Positions 57,674 to 64,000 of a DNA stretch of 64,000 nt are shown piece after piece. This DNA comes from Panorpa germanica. Lineage: Eukaryota; Arthropoda; Insecta; Mecoptera; Panorpidae. The notes under the pieces are model-generated. The model ran no database searches, was not told the origin of the DNA, and worked only from the letters and a program-made list of their open reading frames with translations. The first letter of the stretch is position 1. Every line of letters starts with the position of its first letter. Where the stretch lies: NCBI GenBank assembly GCA_963678705.1, contig OY783208.1, positions 18,735,486 through 18,799,485 on the forward strand, in the 5' to 3' direction. Made by a program: the position numbers and the translations under genes.

Positions 57674-58084
57674 AATCTTTTTTTTTTTTAAACCACTTCC
57701 TTTTTTCTCCATTGCTAAATCATGTCTTTTTTGTTCTTCTAGTTCTTTATCTTTAGCTGATTTATTTATAACTGAATTAGTAATTGCAGATGCTCCACCA
57801 ATTAATGATCCTAAAGCTGCTAATCCAGCAAATACTAATGGAAGAAATCCACCCTCATGATTTTTTTTCAGAGCCTCGAAGGAGATTTTTATTCTACAAC
57901 CTGTTTTCTCTTTTATTGCCTTCTTAATTCTATTTGATAATCTTTTTGTTAATAATATTTTATTTTCACCACCACTAATTAATTGATCATATTTTAAATG
58001 AATTAAAATATCTTTTTTATCCTTATAGGCTTTATTAATATTACTAGTTTGATGTTTTGTTAATTTTGTTTGGAATGTTTCCAT
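57671..58084 (-). CDS. pX-like minor virion protein with hydrophobic Gly/Ala segment
   Basis: 137 codons, ATG at 58084 in GTAATAAATGG. The N-terminal half is basic, 'GGFLPLVFAGLAALGSLIGG' forms a hydrophobic small-residue helix (78-97), and the C-terminus is Lys-rich ('GSGLKKKKI'). This arrangement is characteristic of Polinton/adintovirus homologues of adenovirus core/minor capsid proteins and suggests a membrane-active or DNA-associated virion peptide released by the protease. 'KISFEALKK' (66-74) is encoded by a half-copy of the palindromic repeat at 57871-57886. Confidence 0.7.
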   Translation of the reverse strand: METFQTKLTKHQTSNINKAYKDKKDILIHLKYDQLISGGENKILLTKRLSNRIKKAIKEKTGCRIKISFEALKKNHEGGFLPLVFAGLAALGSLIGGASAITNSVINKSAKDKELEEQKRHDLAMEKKGSGLKKKKI

Positions 58085-58090
58085 TTATTA
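58082..58090 (-). promoter_or_regulatory. TAATAAATG start motif of pX gene
   Basis: Minus-strand TAATAAATG; the same nonamer or a near match surrounds the starts of most genes of this element. Confidence 0.55.
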
Positions 58091-58113
58091 CTAAAATAAA
58101 GTATCTCTCTTTT

Positions 58114-59625
58114 TTATGCTAATCCAAAACCAATTTTATGTTTTAATTTCATTCCTGTTGTAACAAGCCATGCATTTGTTTTTTCACCAACCGAAGGAGA
58201 ACTCTTAAATCTATTCCAAGCTTTCTGTTCTAAAACTTTATCAGCTTCATGTCTCTTTTCCAAGTCTTTATTTTCACTATAAGCAATATCATGTTCTTTA
58301 CAAGCTTCGTCTAAACCATTAATTCCTTTATCACCTCTTGCTAATCTATCGTGTAATTTAGTACCAGGACCACAATAATTATATCCAGGAAGATGCATTT
58401 CAAATGGTAGGGTATTTATAATTGTATTTAGTATACCTGATCCTCTTATAATTTTCTTTGGTAATGATGTTGCAATTTTTATTAAATATTCACACCCTTT
58501 TGGAGTATCTAATATTTTTTCAATTTCATTATTAAAAAATTTTAACACTCCTAATTTTTCATTATGAAAATTATTATTTCCTGCATTTTCTTGCGCATTA
58601 ATATATTGTAAACGATTTATTAATTGATTCAAATTTGAAATATATTGAACTTCTATTTTATTATCATTGTATTCTCTCCAATGAGAGAGCTCCGAAGGAG
58701 ATTCTTTCCATTGAAAGCGCTCCGAAGGAGATTCTTTCCATTGAGAGACACCAGAACCTTCTTTCTCTTCTTTAAAATTACTATCTCCTTCGGAGCGCTC
58801 TGAAAGAGTATCATAATATAAATCTTGTTTCATACCTGTTTTAATATAATCATGTATATATTTTATCATTGTAGTCCATTTAATTGTTGGTGATGAAAGA
58901 GGTTTATTAATTTTGTTTTTTAAAGCATTAGAATTTATTATAATATCTCTATAAGCTATATAGTCATCTTTTGTAAAGAATTGTGGATCAGGTTTACCAC
59001 CATAAGTTAATAAATACCATAATCCAACAGTTCCATTATAGGTTTTTTTACCATCAATAGTAATTCCATCATCTTTATCAAGTTCCATTTTACTACTACC
59101 TATTTTTAATTCGTTATTAACAGATTTTGGTCCAAATATTTTATCAAACTTGTAATCTTTATCCATACTAAGTTGCAAATATGTTGATGCGTTTGTTCCA
59201 TATATTTTTATTTTTGAAAAATCAAACTTTCTTGGAGTAACAGGTTCTGTTAATTCTTTTTTACTTGGTGTAACAGGTTCTGATATAGTAAAATATGGTT
59301 GTAATTGTTTAGTTTCTCCTTCAGAACTTTTAATAATATCTTCATCTATTTTTCCAAGCGCTGATAATAATGGAGCATATTCTTTTTCTTTAGTGGTCTT
59401 ATATTTTAAATTTTGTAATTCAATTTTTTTATATTTCTCATATAATTTATTTCTAATCTCATCTGCTTTTTCTGCTTCTAATAATTTATCTGATTTCGAT
59501 CGTGACAGCGTTTTCTTTTTTTCCTCAGAGATTTGTATAGATCCTTTTTTATATGTTTTAATTAATTTATCTCGCATTTTATCTATTTTTTTAGCTTCGG
59601 AAACGGTTAAGATGTCTCCTTCCAT
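58114..59625 (-). CDS. Phospholipase A2-domain minor capsid protein
   Basis: 503 codons, ATG at 59625 in TTAATAAATGG. Residues 1-100 are charged and probably coiled coil; the middle is a mixed region. The C-terminal 90 residues form a parvovirus VP1-type PLA2: Ca2+ loop 'YNYCGPGT' (415-422) and the catalytic 'HDIAY' (445-449) inside 'LDEACKEHDIAYSE'. In parvoviruses and Polinton-like viruses this domain breaches the endosome during entry. Residues near 285-325 consist largely of translated palindromic repeats ('DTLSERSEGD', 'KESPSERFQW', 'KESPSELSHW'), apparently a disordered insertion. Located between ATPase and pX, as usual for the virion module. Confidence 0.85.
   Translation of the reverse strand: MEGDILTVSEAKKIDKMRDKLIKTYKKGSIQISEEKKKTLSRSKSDKLLEAEKADEIRNKLYEKYKKIELQNLKYKTTKEKEYAPLLSALGKIDEDIIKSSEGETKQLQPYFTISEPVTPSKKELTEPVTPRKFDFSKIKIYGTNASTYLQLSMDKDYKFDKIFGPKSVNNELKIGSSKMELDKDDGITIDGKKTYNGTVGLWYLLTYGGKPDPQFFTKDDYIAYRDIIINSNALKNKINKPLSSPTIKWTTMIKYIHDYIKTGMKQDLYYDTLSERSEGDSNFKEEKEGSGVSQWKESPSERFQWKESPSELSHWREYNDNKIEVQYISNLNQLINRLQYINAQENAGNNNFHNEKLGVLKFFNNEIEKILDTPKGCEYLIKIATSLPKKIIRGSGILNTIINTLPFEMHLPGYNYCGPGTKLHDRLARGDKGINGLDEACKEHDIAYSENKDLEKRHEADKVLEQKAWNRFKSSPSVGEKTNAWLVTTGMKLKHKIGFGLA
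58685..58743. repeat. Two palindromic repeat copies in PLA2 gene
   Basis: GAGCTCCGAAGGAGATTC and GCGCTCCGAAGGAGATTC separated by TTTCCATTGAAA; in frame with the host gene. Confidence 0.9.
58783..58812. repeat. Palindromic repeat copy in PLA2 gene
   Basis: ATCTCCTTCGGAGC plus GCTCTGAAAGAGTATC; the same 30 bases as in the MMP copy, again read as 'DTLSERSEGD'. Confidence 0.92.
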
Positions 59626-59632
59626 TTATTAA
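59623..59632 (-). promoter_or_regulatory. TAATAAATG-type start motif of PLA2 gene
   Basis: Minus-strand TTAATAAATG at the initiation codon. Confidence 0.55.
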
Positions 59633-59654
59633 TAAAATAATGCATCGTTTCTTT

Positions 59655-60332
59655 TTAAAGAGCATCGACACTCTTAATATATCCATCAACGTCTTTAAAC
59701 ATATAACGTTCATTAATGTTATCTTTTTCACGATTGATACATAAGAAACCATATTTTATTTTCCAACAATTATTACATAACTCTTTAAATTTATTTAAAT
59801 CCATATCAGCACCGACAATTGTTTTATGAATCTCCTGAATACTATATAAATCCTGTTTAAACAATATAAGTAAATTACAATTATTTCTAATCAAATTCTT
59901 ATTTGTTTCAAGAAAACTTTGACTAAGATAAAAACAAGATAATTGTTTATGTCTTCCACTATAAAAATATTTTTTAAACATATCTTGATCTTCTACTAAA
60001 CAATCATCAAACACAACAACACTATCAGTTATACAATCTTCAACAGGAATAATATTTTCACAATTATTAAAATGCGAATCCACTGTATCTATCTCACTAA
60101 AAATTCTTTCTAATGCTTTATATATTTTTTGATTTAATGTTGTTGTATAAATATATAGACCTTTGAATTCTATAAAAGGTTGTGTAAGAAAATTAAATAA
60201 TAACCATGTTTTACCACAATTTGAAGGACCACATAATAAACATCTTAATGGTTTTGGAAATATTTTTTTTGTGTTTTTCTGTTCTTCAAATATATAATCT
60301 TTTATTTGGAAGGAGGAGAATCTGTTAGTCAT
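59655..60332 (-). CDS. FtsK/HerA (A32-type) genome packaging ATPase
   Basis: 225 codons, ATG at 60332 in TTAATAAATG, overlapping the last 8 nt of the penton gene. Walker A is 'GPSNCGKT' (35-42), Walker B 'SVVVFDDC' (104-111), with 'NLIRNNCNLLILFKQD' as sensor region. Length and motif spacing agree with Polinton ATPases that pump DNA into the capsid. All key residues are present and the frame is intact. Confidence 0.93.
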   Translation of the reverse strand: MTNRFSSFQIKDYIFEEQKNTKKIFPKPLRCLLCGPSNCGKTWLLFNFLTQPFIEFKGLYIYTTTLNQKIYKALERIFSEIDTVDSHFNNCENIIPVEDCITDSVVVFDDCLVEDQDMFKKYFYSGRHKQLSCFYLSQSFLETNKNLIRNNCNLLILFKQDLYSIQEIHKTIVGADMDLNKFKELCNNCWKIKYGFLCINREKDNINERYMFKDVDGYIKSVDAL

Positions 60333-61242
60333 TTATTAAACAACAAAAATGTAAATATGTTATAATTCTACTAAATATTTGACACTCATTTCCTTCTAAG
60401 TCATAAACATTTAAAATAATTTCTTGAAATTTATCAATTCGATCTGATATATCAATATAAATAATTTCATTTGGATTTAAAAACTGTCTTGCAATATTTG
60501 TATCTAATTTAAATACATAAAGTAAATTATCGTCTTTATGTGAATGTGGATGATTATCATGATTTGAATGACTTGATTCTACAATATTACAATGTATTTC
60601 ATATAATTTATTATTAATAATTCTTCTTTCTTTAGGTAATATAAGTGGACCTTCTATAATTTTATTTTGTGGAATAATTCCAACTCCAATTATATTATTA
60701 TTTCCAAATCCTATTATATTATTAATTTCCTTTGAAAATATTAATTTAACTGGACTATTAATTTTCACTTTATTTTGATTAATAACATCCATTACAAATG
60801 AACCATGATCAAAAAATGTTTGAGTACTATGAAAACTTTTTCCTTTTGGTATTTCTCCTTCTGGTATAAAAGTTATATAATTTAAAAAATCATCAGCATT
60901 TTTATTAGAAAAATCAAATACATGTTGATTATTTTTAATTTTAAATTCTTTAGTTTTTATTATAAAACTCATACGAGTTAAATATTGTATAATTTTTGTT
61001 TCTAAATCATTAATAGAATATATATTTGCATTTATATTACATGTTAATGAATAATATCCATATATAGTTTCCCAAATAATATCTATACTAAATTTTGGAA
61101 ATTTGAACTTTGTAAAAATATTTATATCAATTAAATCATATTTAAAACCAGATACTCCAATTTTATATTTTTTATTTGAATCAAGATTAATTGGATTTTC
61201 AAATCTCAATTTGTTTCCAATAATTTTAATAAATTTCCCCAT
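60325..61242 (-). CDS. Penton (minor capsid, single jelly roll) protein
   Basis: 305 codons, ATG at 61242 in AAATAAATAATGG. The C-terminal third, 'LNPNEIIYIDISDRIDKFQE' to 'DLEGNECQIFSRIITYLHF', matches the end of Polinton penton proteins. The central 'NNIIGFGNNNIIGVG' is typical as well. A His-rich stretch 'SSHSNHDNHPHSHKDD' interrupts a loop and may be element-specific. Position next to the ATPase supports the call. Confidence 0.75.
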   Translation of the reverse strand: MGKFIKIIGNKLRFENPINLDSNKKYKIGVSGFKYDLIDINIFTKFKFPKFSIDIIWETIYGYYSLTCNINANIYSINDLETKIIQYLTRMSFIIKTKEFKIKNNQHVFDFSNKNADDFLNYITFIPEGEIPKGKSFHSTQTFFDHGSFVMDVINQNKVKINSPVKLIFSKEINNIIGFGNNNIIGVGIIPQNKIIEGPLILPKERRIINNKLYEIHCNIVESSHSNHDNHPHSHKDDNLLYVFKLDTNIARQFLNPNEIIYIDISDRIDKFQEIILNVYDLEGNECQIFSRIITYLHFCCLIND

Positions 61243-61277
61243 TATTTATTTATAAAAAAAGAAAGCCTTCGCAGTCT

Positions 61278-62219
61278 TTAGCAAATCTTACATTTTTGAA
61301 GTTCTTTATTATAAAATCCACCAATGACTTCTTCACCATTTAAATCTTTTATTTTATATGTTATTGGATTGGTATATAAAATTTTATGAATTTTAAATAT
61401 TTCATTTGTCCAATTAGTTTCATATTTATTTGAAAATGTTGATTTGAATTTTGTTATTCTAACTTTATCACCAATTTTGAATTTTGAGATAATTTCATAA
61501 AATCTATCCCTATTGGGAGAGTATACAGTATTCAAAATATATTTTTCATTATCTTTATTAACTTCAAAGGGTTTCATTTTGATAGTTCGATGATAATCTT
61601 TATAATTATACTCTTTTATTAAAGTATCTAATATATTTATCCATTTAAAATTATTATTTGCTGTAAAATAGGGTTTCATCTTACGATTCAAAGTACCATT
61701 AAATCTTTCAATAATTGTAGATTTTTCTTCATTTTCAGTGTGATACATTTTTATATTATATTTATCCAAAATTTTTATAAAATCTTTATTAACAAATTCT
61801 AAGCCTTTATCAACATGTAATAATTTTGGTTTTCTATTATGTAATAATGATTCAAAAGCTTTAGCAACTGATTTTCCTGTTTTATATTTTAATGGTTTAG
61901 ACCAAACAAATTTTGAAAAAGTATCAATACCATTTAATATATATTTATAACCATTATTATCATCAGCATATTTTCTCATTATAACTAAATCTGCAGCCCA
62001 TAAATCATCTATTCCAAGTGTTATAACTTTTCTTCGTCTAAATTTTTTAATAACTGGTTTATGTAATTCAATTGCTTCTTTTAAAAGAACTTCAGAGTTT
62101 TTTTTTTGTAGGGCTCCGAAGGAGATTCTTAATAAATTGACTTTTATTACTATTACAAATTTTACATTTTGCTGATAATCTGTATTTATTATTTTCTGTT
62201 TTAATTGTTTTAATATCAA
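61278..62219 (-). CDS. Retroviral-type DDE integrase
   Basis: 313 codons from ATG 62219, but real homology starts near residue 45 ('LLKEAIELHKPVIKKF'). Catalytic core: Asp77 in 'DDLWAADL', Asp137 in 'LLHVDKGLEF', Glu171 in 'STIIERFNG'. A C-terminal chromo/SH3-like part ('FKIGDKVRITKFKSTF') follows. This is the Polinton integrase that inserts the linear DNA and yields 6-bp TSDs. The first 40 codons overlap the zinc-ribbon gene in another frame and include a repeat half-copy encoding 'RISFGAL'. The N-terminus shown is therefore doubtful; no TAATAAATG motif precedes this ATG. Confidence 0.88.
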   Translation of the reverse strand: MILKQLKQKIINTDYQQNVKFVIVIKVNLLRISFGALQKKNSEVLLKEAIELHKPVIKKFRRRKVITLGIDDLWAADLVIMRKYADDNNGYKYILNGIDTFSKFVWSKPLKYKTGKSVAKAFESLLHNRKPKLLHVDKGLEFVNKDFIKILDKYNIKMYHTENEEKSTIIERFNGTLNRKMKPYFTANNNFKWINILDTLIKEYNYKDYHRTIKMKPFEVNKDNEKYILNTVYSPNRDRFYEIISKFKIGDKVRITKFKSTFSNKYETNWTNEIFKIHKILYTNPITYKIKDLNGEEVIGGFYNKELQKCKIC

Positions 62220-62274
62220 TATTATCTGTTTTCTTTTTGCATTTTACACAATATACTCGTTCTGAGTTATCCAT
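62092..62274 (-). CDS. Small zinc-ribbon (DUF5679-like) protein
   Basis: 60 codons, ATG at 62274 in GTAATAAATGG. 'YCVKCKKKTDN' and 'AKCKICNSNKSQFIK' give two CxxC pairs, the DUF5679-type pattern common in Polintons, sometimes as a domain of larger proteins. Its last codons overlap the start of the integrase ORF in a different frame and are encoded by a palindromic-repeat half-copy, so the domain may once have ended or been fused differently. Confidence 0.7.
   Translation of the reverse strand: MDNSERVYCVKCKKKTDNIDIKTIKTENNKYRLSAKCKICNSNKSQFIKNLLRSPTKKKL
62111..62129. repeat. Half-copy of palindromic repeat at zinc-ribbon/integrase overlap
   Basis: GGGCTCCGAAGGAGATTCT, read in two frames by the overlapping genes. 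Confidence 0.85.
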
Positions 62275-62280
62275 TTATTA
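62272..62280 (-). promoter_or_regulatory. TAATAAATG start motif of zinc-ribbon gene
   Basis: Exact minus-strand TAATAAATG. Confidence 0.55.
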
Positions 62281-62292
62281 CAATAAATAAAT

Positions 62293-62325
62293 GCTCTCCG
62301 AAGGAGATTCTCTCTGAAAGAGCTT
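62293..62325. repeat. Palindromic repeat copy between genes
   Basis: GCTCTCCGAAGGAGATTC plus TCTCTGAAAGAGCTTC, located in the spacer before the membrane-protein stop codon. Confidence 0.88.
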
Positions 62326-62778
62326 CTATTTTGAAGATGGTATTCCATTTATATTTGCTTTCTTTAAATATTTATCCAATGGAAAAAATTTAAGATTTTC
62401 AATAAATTCTGCTTCTTTAATATAAACATCATTTTCATTTATTATATTTGCTTTTATTTGTGTTAACATTTGATTATAAAATTTATAGGCCACTTTATAC
62501 TCAGACATTTTTTCCTTAATTTGAATTTTTTTATCTAAAATTTCAATTATTACTCCACCTAAACCTAATGCTGCTAATGGTATTAAAATTAAATCTGGTA
62601 ATCCACTTGGTAGTGCTCCGAAGGAGAATCCAGATGCACTAAATAATACTTTACTAATTGTTAAACCAATATCAATTTTTTGATAATAATTATAACTTTT
62701 TCTATATACATACATTCGTTTTTCAATATATGTTTTGGAGGAGATAATCTCCTTTGGAGAGCTCTGAAAGAGATTCAT
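62326..62778 (-). CDS. Small protein with central hydrophobic segment
   Basis: 150 codons, ATG at 62778 in ATAATAAATG. A basic N-terminal helix ('YIEKRMYVYRKSYNYYQK') is followed by about 55 hydrophobic residues (from 'IGLTISKVLF' to 'LAALGLGGVIIEIL') that could be two membrane passes. A charged helical C-terminus follows. The outline resembles two-TM SLATT-like proteins, but I cannot assign a family. The loop 'SASGFSFGALPSGLPD' between the hydrophobic parts is encoded by a half-copy of the palindromic repeat (62613-62630). Confidence 0.6.
   Translation of the reverse strand: MNLFQSSPKEIISSKTYIEKRMYVYRKSYNYYQKIDIGLTISKVLFSASGFSFGALPSGLPDLILIPLAALGLGGVIIEILDKKIQIKEKMSEYKVAYKFYNQMLTQIKANIINENDVYIKEAEFIENLKFFPLDKYLKKANINGIPSSK
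62613..62630. repeat. Half-copy of palindromic repeat in membrane-protein gene
   Basis: GTGCTCCGAAGGAGAATC, in frame; gives 'GFSFGAL'. Confidence 0.85.
62747..62775. repeat. Palindromic repeat copy at gene start
   Basis: TCTCCTTTGGAGAGCTCTGA followed by AAGAGATTC, just inside the start of the membrane-protein gene; encodes its 'LFQSSPKEII'. Confidence 0.85.
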
Positions 62779-62784
62779 TTATTA
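62776..62784 (-). promoter_or_regulatory. TAATAAATG start motif of membrane-protein gene
   Basis: Exact minus-strand TAATAAATG. Confidence 0.55.
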
Positions 62785-62800
62785 TAAAAAATATTTTTTT

Positions 62801-63241
62801 TTATTGACTAAAAGTAATGTTATGTTTTTCGTATTTATCATTCATAATAGTTTTACCTTTGTATATTATTTTCAATAATTTTAAATCATCTGGATTATCA
62901 ATTATTTTATTATATTTTTCTGGTAAACTCAATTTCTTCTTATTTTCAAGAGTTAAAATTATTCTATCTCCATATTTTGATGTTATCATTTTTGCATTCA
63001 TAATGAGATATGGTATATTTAATTCTAACTCTAACAAATTTATGAAATTATTATAAAGATTATTAATGTTATTCAATTTGTTTATTAATTCTTCTCTGGA
63101 GAGCTTTGAAAGAGATTCTATTTTGGAGAGCTTTGAAAGGGATTCTGTTTTACAAAGCTCTGAAAGAGTATCTACACTAGTAGTATCTCCTTCGGACGAA
63201 TATGTATCTATTTTGGAGAGCTTTGAAAGAGAGACGTTCAT
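62801..63241 (-). CDS. Hypothetical protein with repeat-derived N-terminus
   Basis: 146 codons, ATG at 63241 in TAATAAATG, overlapping the PolB stop (ATGA). Residues 1-50 are built of translated half-repeats ('SLSKLSKI', 'DTYSSEGD', 'DTLSELCK', 'ESLSKLSR'). Residues 50-146 are a compact region ('YLIMNAKMITSKYGDRIILT', 'LKLLKIIYKGKTIMND') without a recognisable family. Its position after PolB may suggest a replication-linked role, but that is speculation. Confidence 0.6.
   Translation of the reverse strand: MNVSLSKLSKIDTYSSEGDTTSVDTLSELCKTESLSKLSKIESLSKLSREELINKLNNINNLYNNFINLLELELNIPYLIMNAKMITSKYGDRIILTLENKKKLSLPEKYNKIIDNPDDLKLLKIIYKGKTIMNDKYEKHNITFSQ
63093..63236. repeat. Cluster of palindromic half-repeats
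   Basis: Five or more related units in 145 bp: TCTGGAGAGCTTTGAAAGAG, TTTTGGAGAGCTTTGAAAGG, ACAAAGCTCTGAAAGAGTAT, TATCTCCTTCGGACGAA and TTTTGGAGAGCTTTGAAAGA. They form the N-terminal coding part of the hypothetical protein. Confidence 0.9.
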
Positions 63242-64000
63242 TTATTATAGAAAAATTCATCAATATTTTTATGACCATATGATAGTCTATTAAATTTATC
63301 AATTAAATATTTTTTATCATCATAAGGACTTAATCCAATTTTTTCTTCTTGAATAGTATATAATTGTAGCTTAAATGATCTTATACTATAACTAGATTCA
63401 ATTGTCCTTTTTTGTTCAAATAGACAATCTTTATATTTATCAAATGTCATTTTCATAATATTAACTTTTTTAATTCCTTTACATATTTTCTTCTCATGAT
63501 TATCAGTTCTAAACGCATACATTTTTGATCGTAATCCACAATATTCTCTAATTGGAATACCATTATATTCATCTTTAAATAATCCTGGAATTTTTTTATT
63601 TTTTTGAGGTATATTATTAGGATGATCATCTGGATAATCACTTGTATCAAAATATTCAATATTATTTTTTATATCTTCATAAAAATCGTCTGTTTCTACA
63701 TGTATGATAAAGGAATCTGTGTCAGTGCTTAATAGTTTAACTTTATCACCATATTTAGGTTTTAAATAGTTATAATAAAATTTATACATTAATAATTTTG
63801 ATAGTTCAAGTATAGTAAATCCACCAAATATAGGTTTATTTAATTTAACATAAACTTTTTTTCCATACATGAGGACAGTATCTTCATTTAATATACTTCT
63901 GTCTTGATAATGATTTGAATTTATCATTTTTTGCATTGCTTCTTCAGATTTAATTAATTTTACATTTAATCTATTTCTAACGTTTTCCATTTGTTTTCCA
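63238..64000 (-). CDS. polB: Protein-primed DNA polymerase B, C-terminal part (partial)
   Basis: The frame is open to the window edge; the visible 254 codons start with the end of motif B ('GKQMENVRNRLN') and contain motif C 'STDTDSF' with both catalytic Asp. Further downstream are 'CGLRSKMYAF' and 'KKICKGIKKVNI', conserved in the thumb of Polinton PolB. The stop TGA overlaps the ATG of the next gene. Unlike the PolB copies at 23-32 kb, no lesion is visible here. It replicates the linear element using a protein primer, by family knowledge. Confidence 0.93.
   Translation of the reverse strand, partial: GKQMENVRNRLNVKLIKSEEAMQKMINSNHYQDRSILNEDTVLMYGKKVYVKLNKPIFGGFTILELSKLLMYKFYYNYLKPKYGDKVKLLSTDTDSFIIHVETDDFYEDIKNNIEYFDTSDYPDDHPNNIPQKNKKIPGLFKDEYNGIPIREYCGLRSKMYAFRTDNHEKKICKGIKKVNIMKMTFDKYKDCLFEQKRTIESSYSIRSFKLQLYTIQEEKIGLSPYDDKKYLIDKFNRLSYGHKNIDEFFYNK
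63239..63247 (-). promoter_or_regulatory. TAATAAATG start motif overlapping PolB stop
   Basis: Minus-strand TAATAAATGA combines the PolB TGA stop and the next ATG. Confidence 0.55.

Larger units (their letters stand above)
53152..64000 (-). mobile_element. Polinton/adintovirus-type element, left part (continues past window)
   Basis: Carries the diagnostic Polinton set on the minus strand: PolB, retroviral-type integrase, penton, FtsK/A32-type packaging ATPase, PLA2 protein, pX-like protein, adenain-like protease and double-jelly-roll MCP. It also has a metalloproteinase. The proposed left terminus AGTAGT at 53152 equals the first six bases of the palindromic Polinton, but the sequences differ afterwards. 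A 58-bp direct repeat (53221 and 53279, TTGTTATATATAACCAAATA) lies inside the end. The right end is outside the window, so TIR and TSD cannot be tested. The gene content is very different from the 19.9-35 kb element, so they are separate insertions. Confidence 0.88.

Noticed and set aside
53871..63236. CRISPR-like array from the recurring short repeat
   Set aside because: Copies are irregularly spaced, in both orientations, mostly inside genes, and in an animal-type element; there are no regular spacers or cas genes.

Overview
The window is AT-rich eukaryotic nuclear DNA from an animal, most likely an arthropod. Spliced host genes with GT-AG introns, BEL/Pao, Gypsy, Jockey-type and Helitron-like elements, and two Polinton (Maverick/adintovirus-type) elements all fit this. 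The species cannot be fixed from sequence alone.

Layout. 1-3.8 kb has no recognisable gene apart from a LINE scrap. 3.87-6.44 kb is a young, internally collapsed BEL/Pao element with 299-bp LTRs and a 6-bp target-site duplication (TSD). 6.9-10.1 kb is a decayed Gypsy element interrupted by a 5'-truncated Jockey LINE with a readable TSD. 10.1-13.3 kb holds TE scraps and an orphan fibrinogen exon. 14.7-40.7 kb and 43.2-51.9 kb (both minus strand) are tandem paralogues of a secreted gene: signal-peptide exon, short linker exon, several sushi/CCP exons, then a C-terminal fibrinogen-related domain. The proximal copy (A) is a pseudogene. The distal copy (B) is complete over ten exons, except that one nucleotide is missing in sushi exon 3.

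Intron 1 of copy A has grown to about 21 kb by nested insertion. A Gypsy element (35068-40148, TSD CACA) was itself hit by a LINE copy (36.0-37.05 kb). A 15.1-kb Polinton then inserted 2 bp inside the Gypsy 5' end (TSD CACAAG). This Polinton (19916-35063) is almost entirely one giant palindrome: two 7-8 kb inverted arms, each carrying the same terminus, two small ORFs, a broken protein-primed-type PolB, a Helitron-like insert and a repeat-rich centre. It looks like a fold-back, defective-genome form that integrated as a unit. Intron 1 of copy B instead holds a nearly full LINE (47041-51173); each paralogue serves as the empty-site control for insertions in the other.

53.15-64 kb and beyond the right edge is a second, different Polinton. 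Reading leftward on the minus strand it carries PolB, two small proteins, a zinc-ribbon protein, integrase, penton, packaging ATPase, a PLA2-domain protein, a pX-like membrane-active protein, adenovirus-type protease, major capsid protein and a complete secreted matrix metalloproteinase. A zinc-ribbon ORF lies on the plus strand at the left end. Most genes start inside a TAATAAATG-like motif reminiscent of a virus late promoter/start. A short palindromic repeat (13-nt arms TCTCCTTCGGAGC) is scattered through this element in at least 15 full or half copies, between genes and inside reading frames in more than one frame. It adds short Ser/Glu-rich insertions to proteins and has apparently displaced the start of the protease gene. 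The protease frameshift and the lost MCP ATG suggest this copy is decaying or was captured by error-prone assembly.
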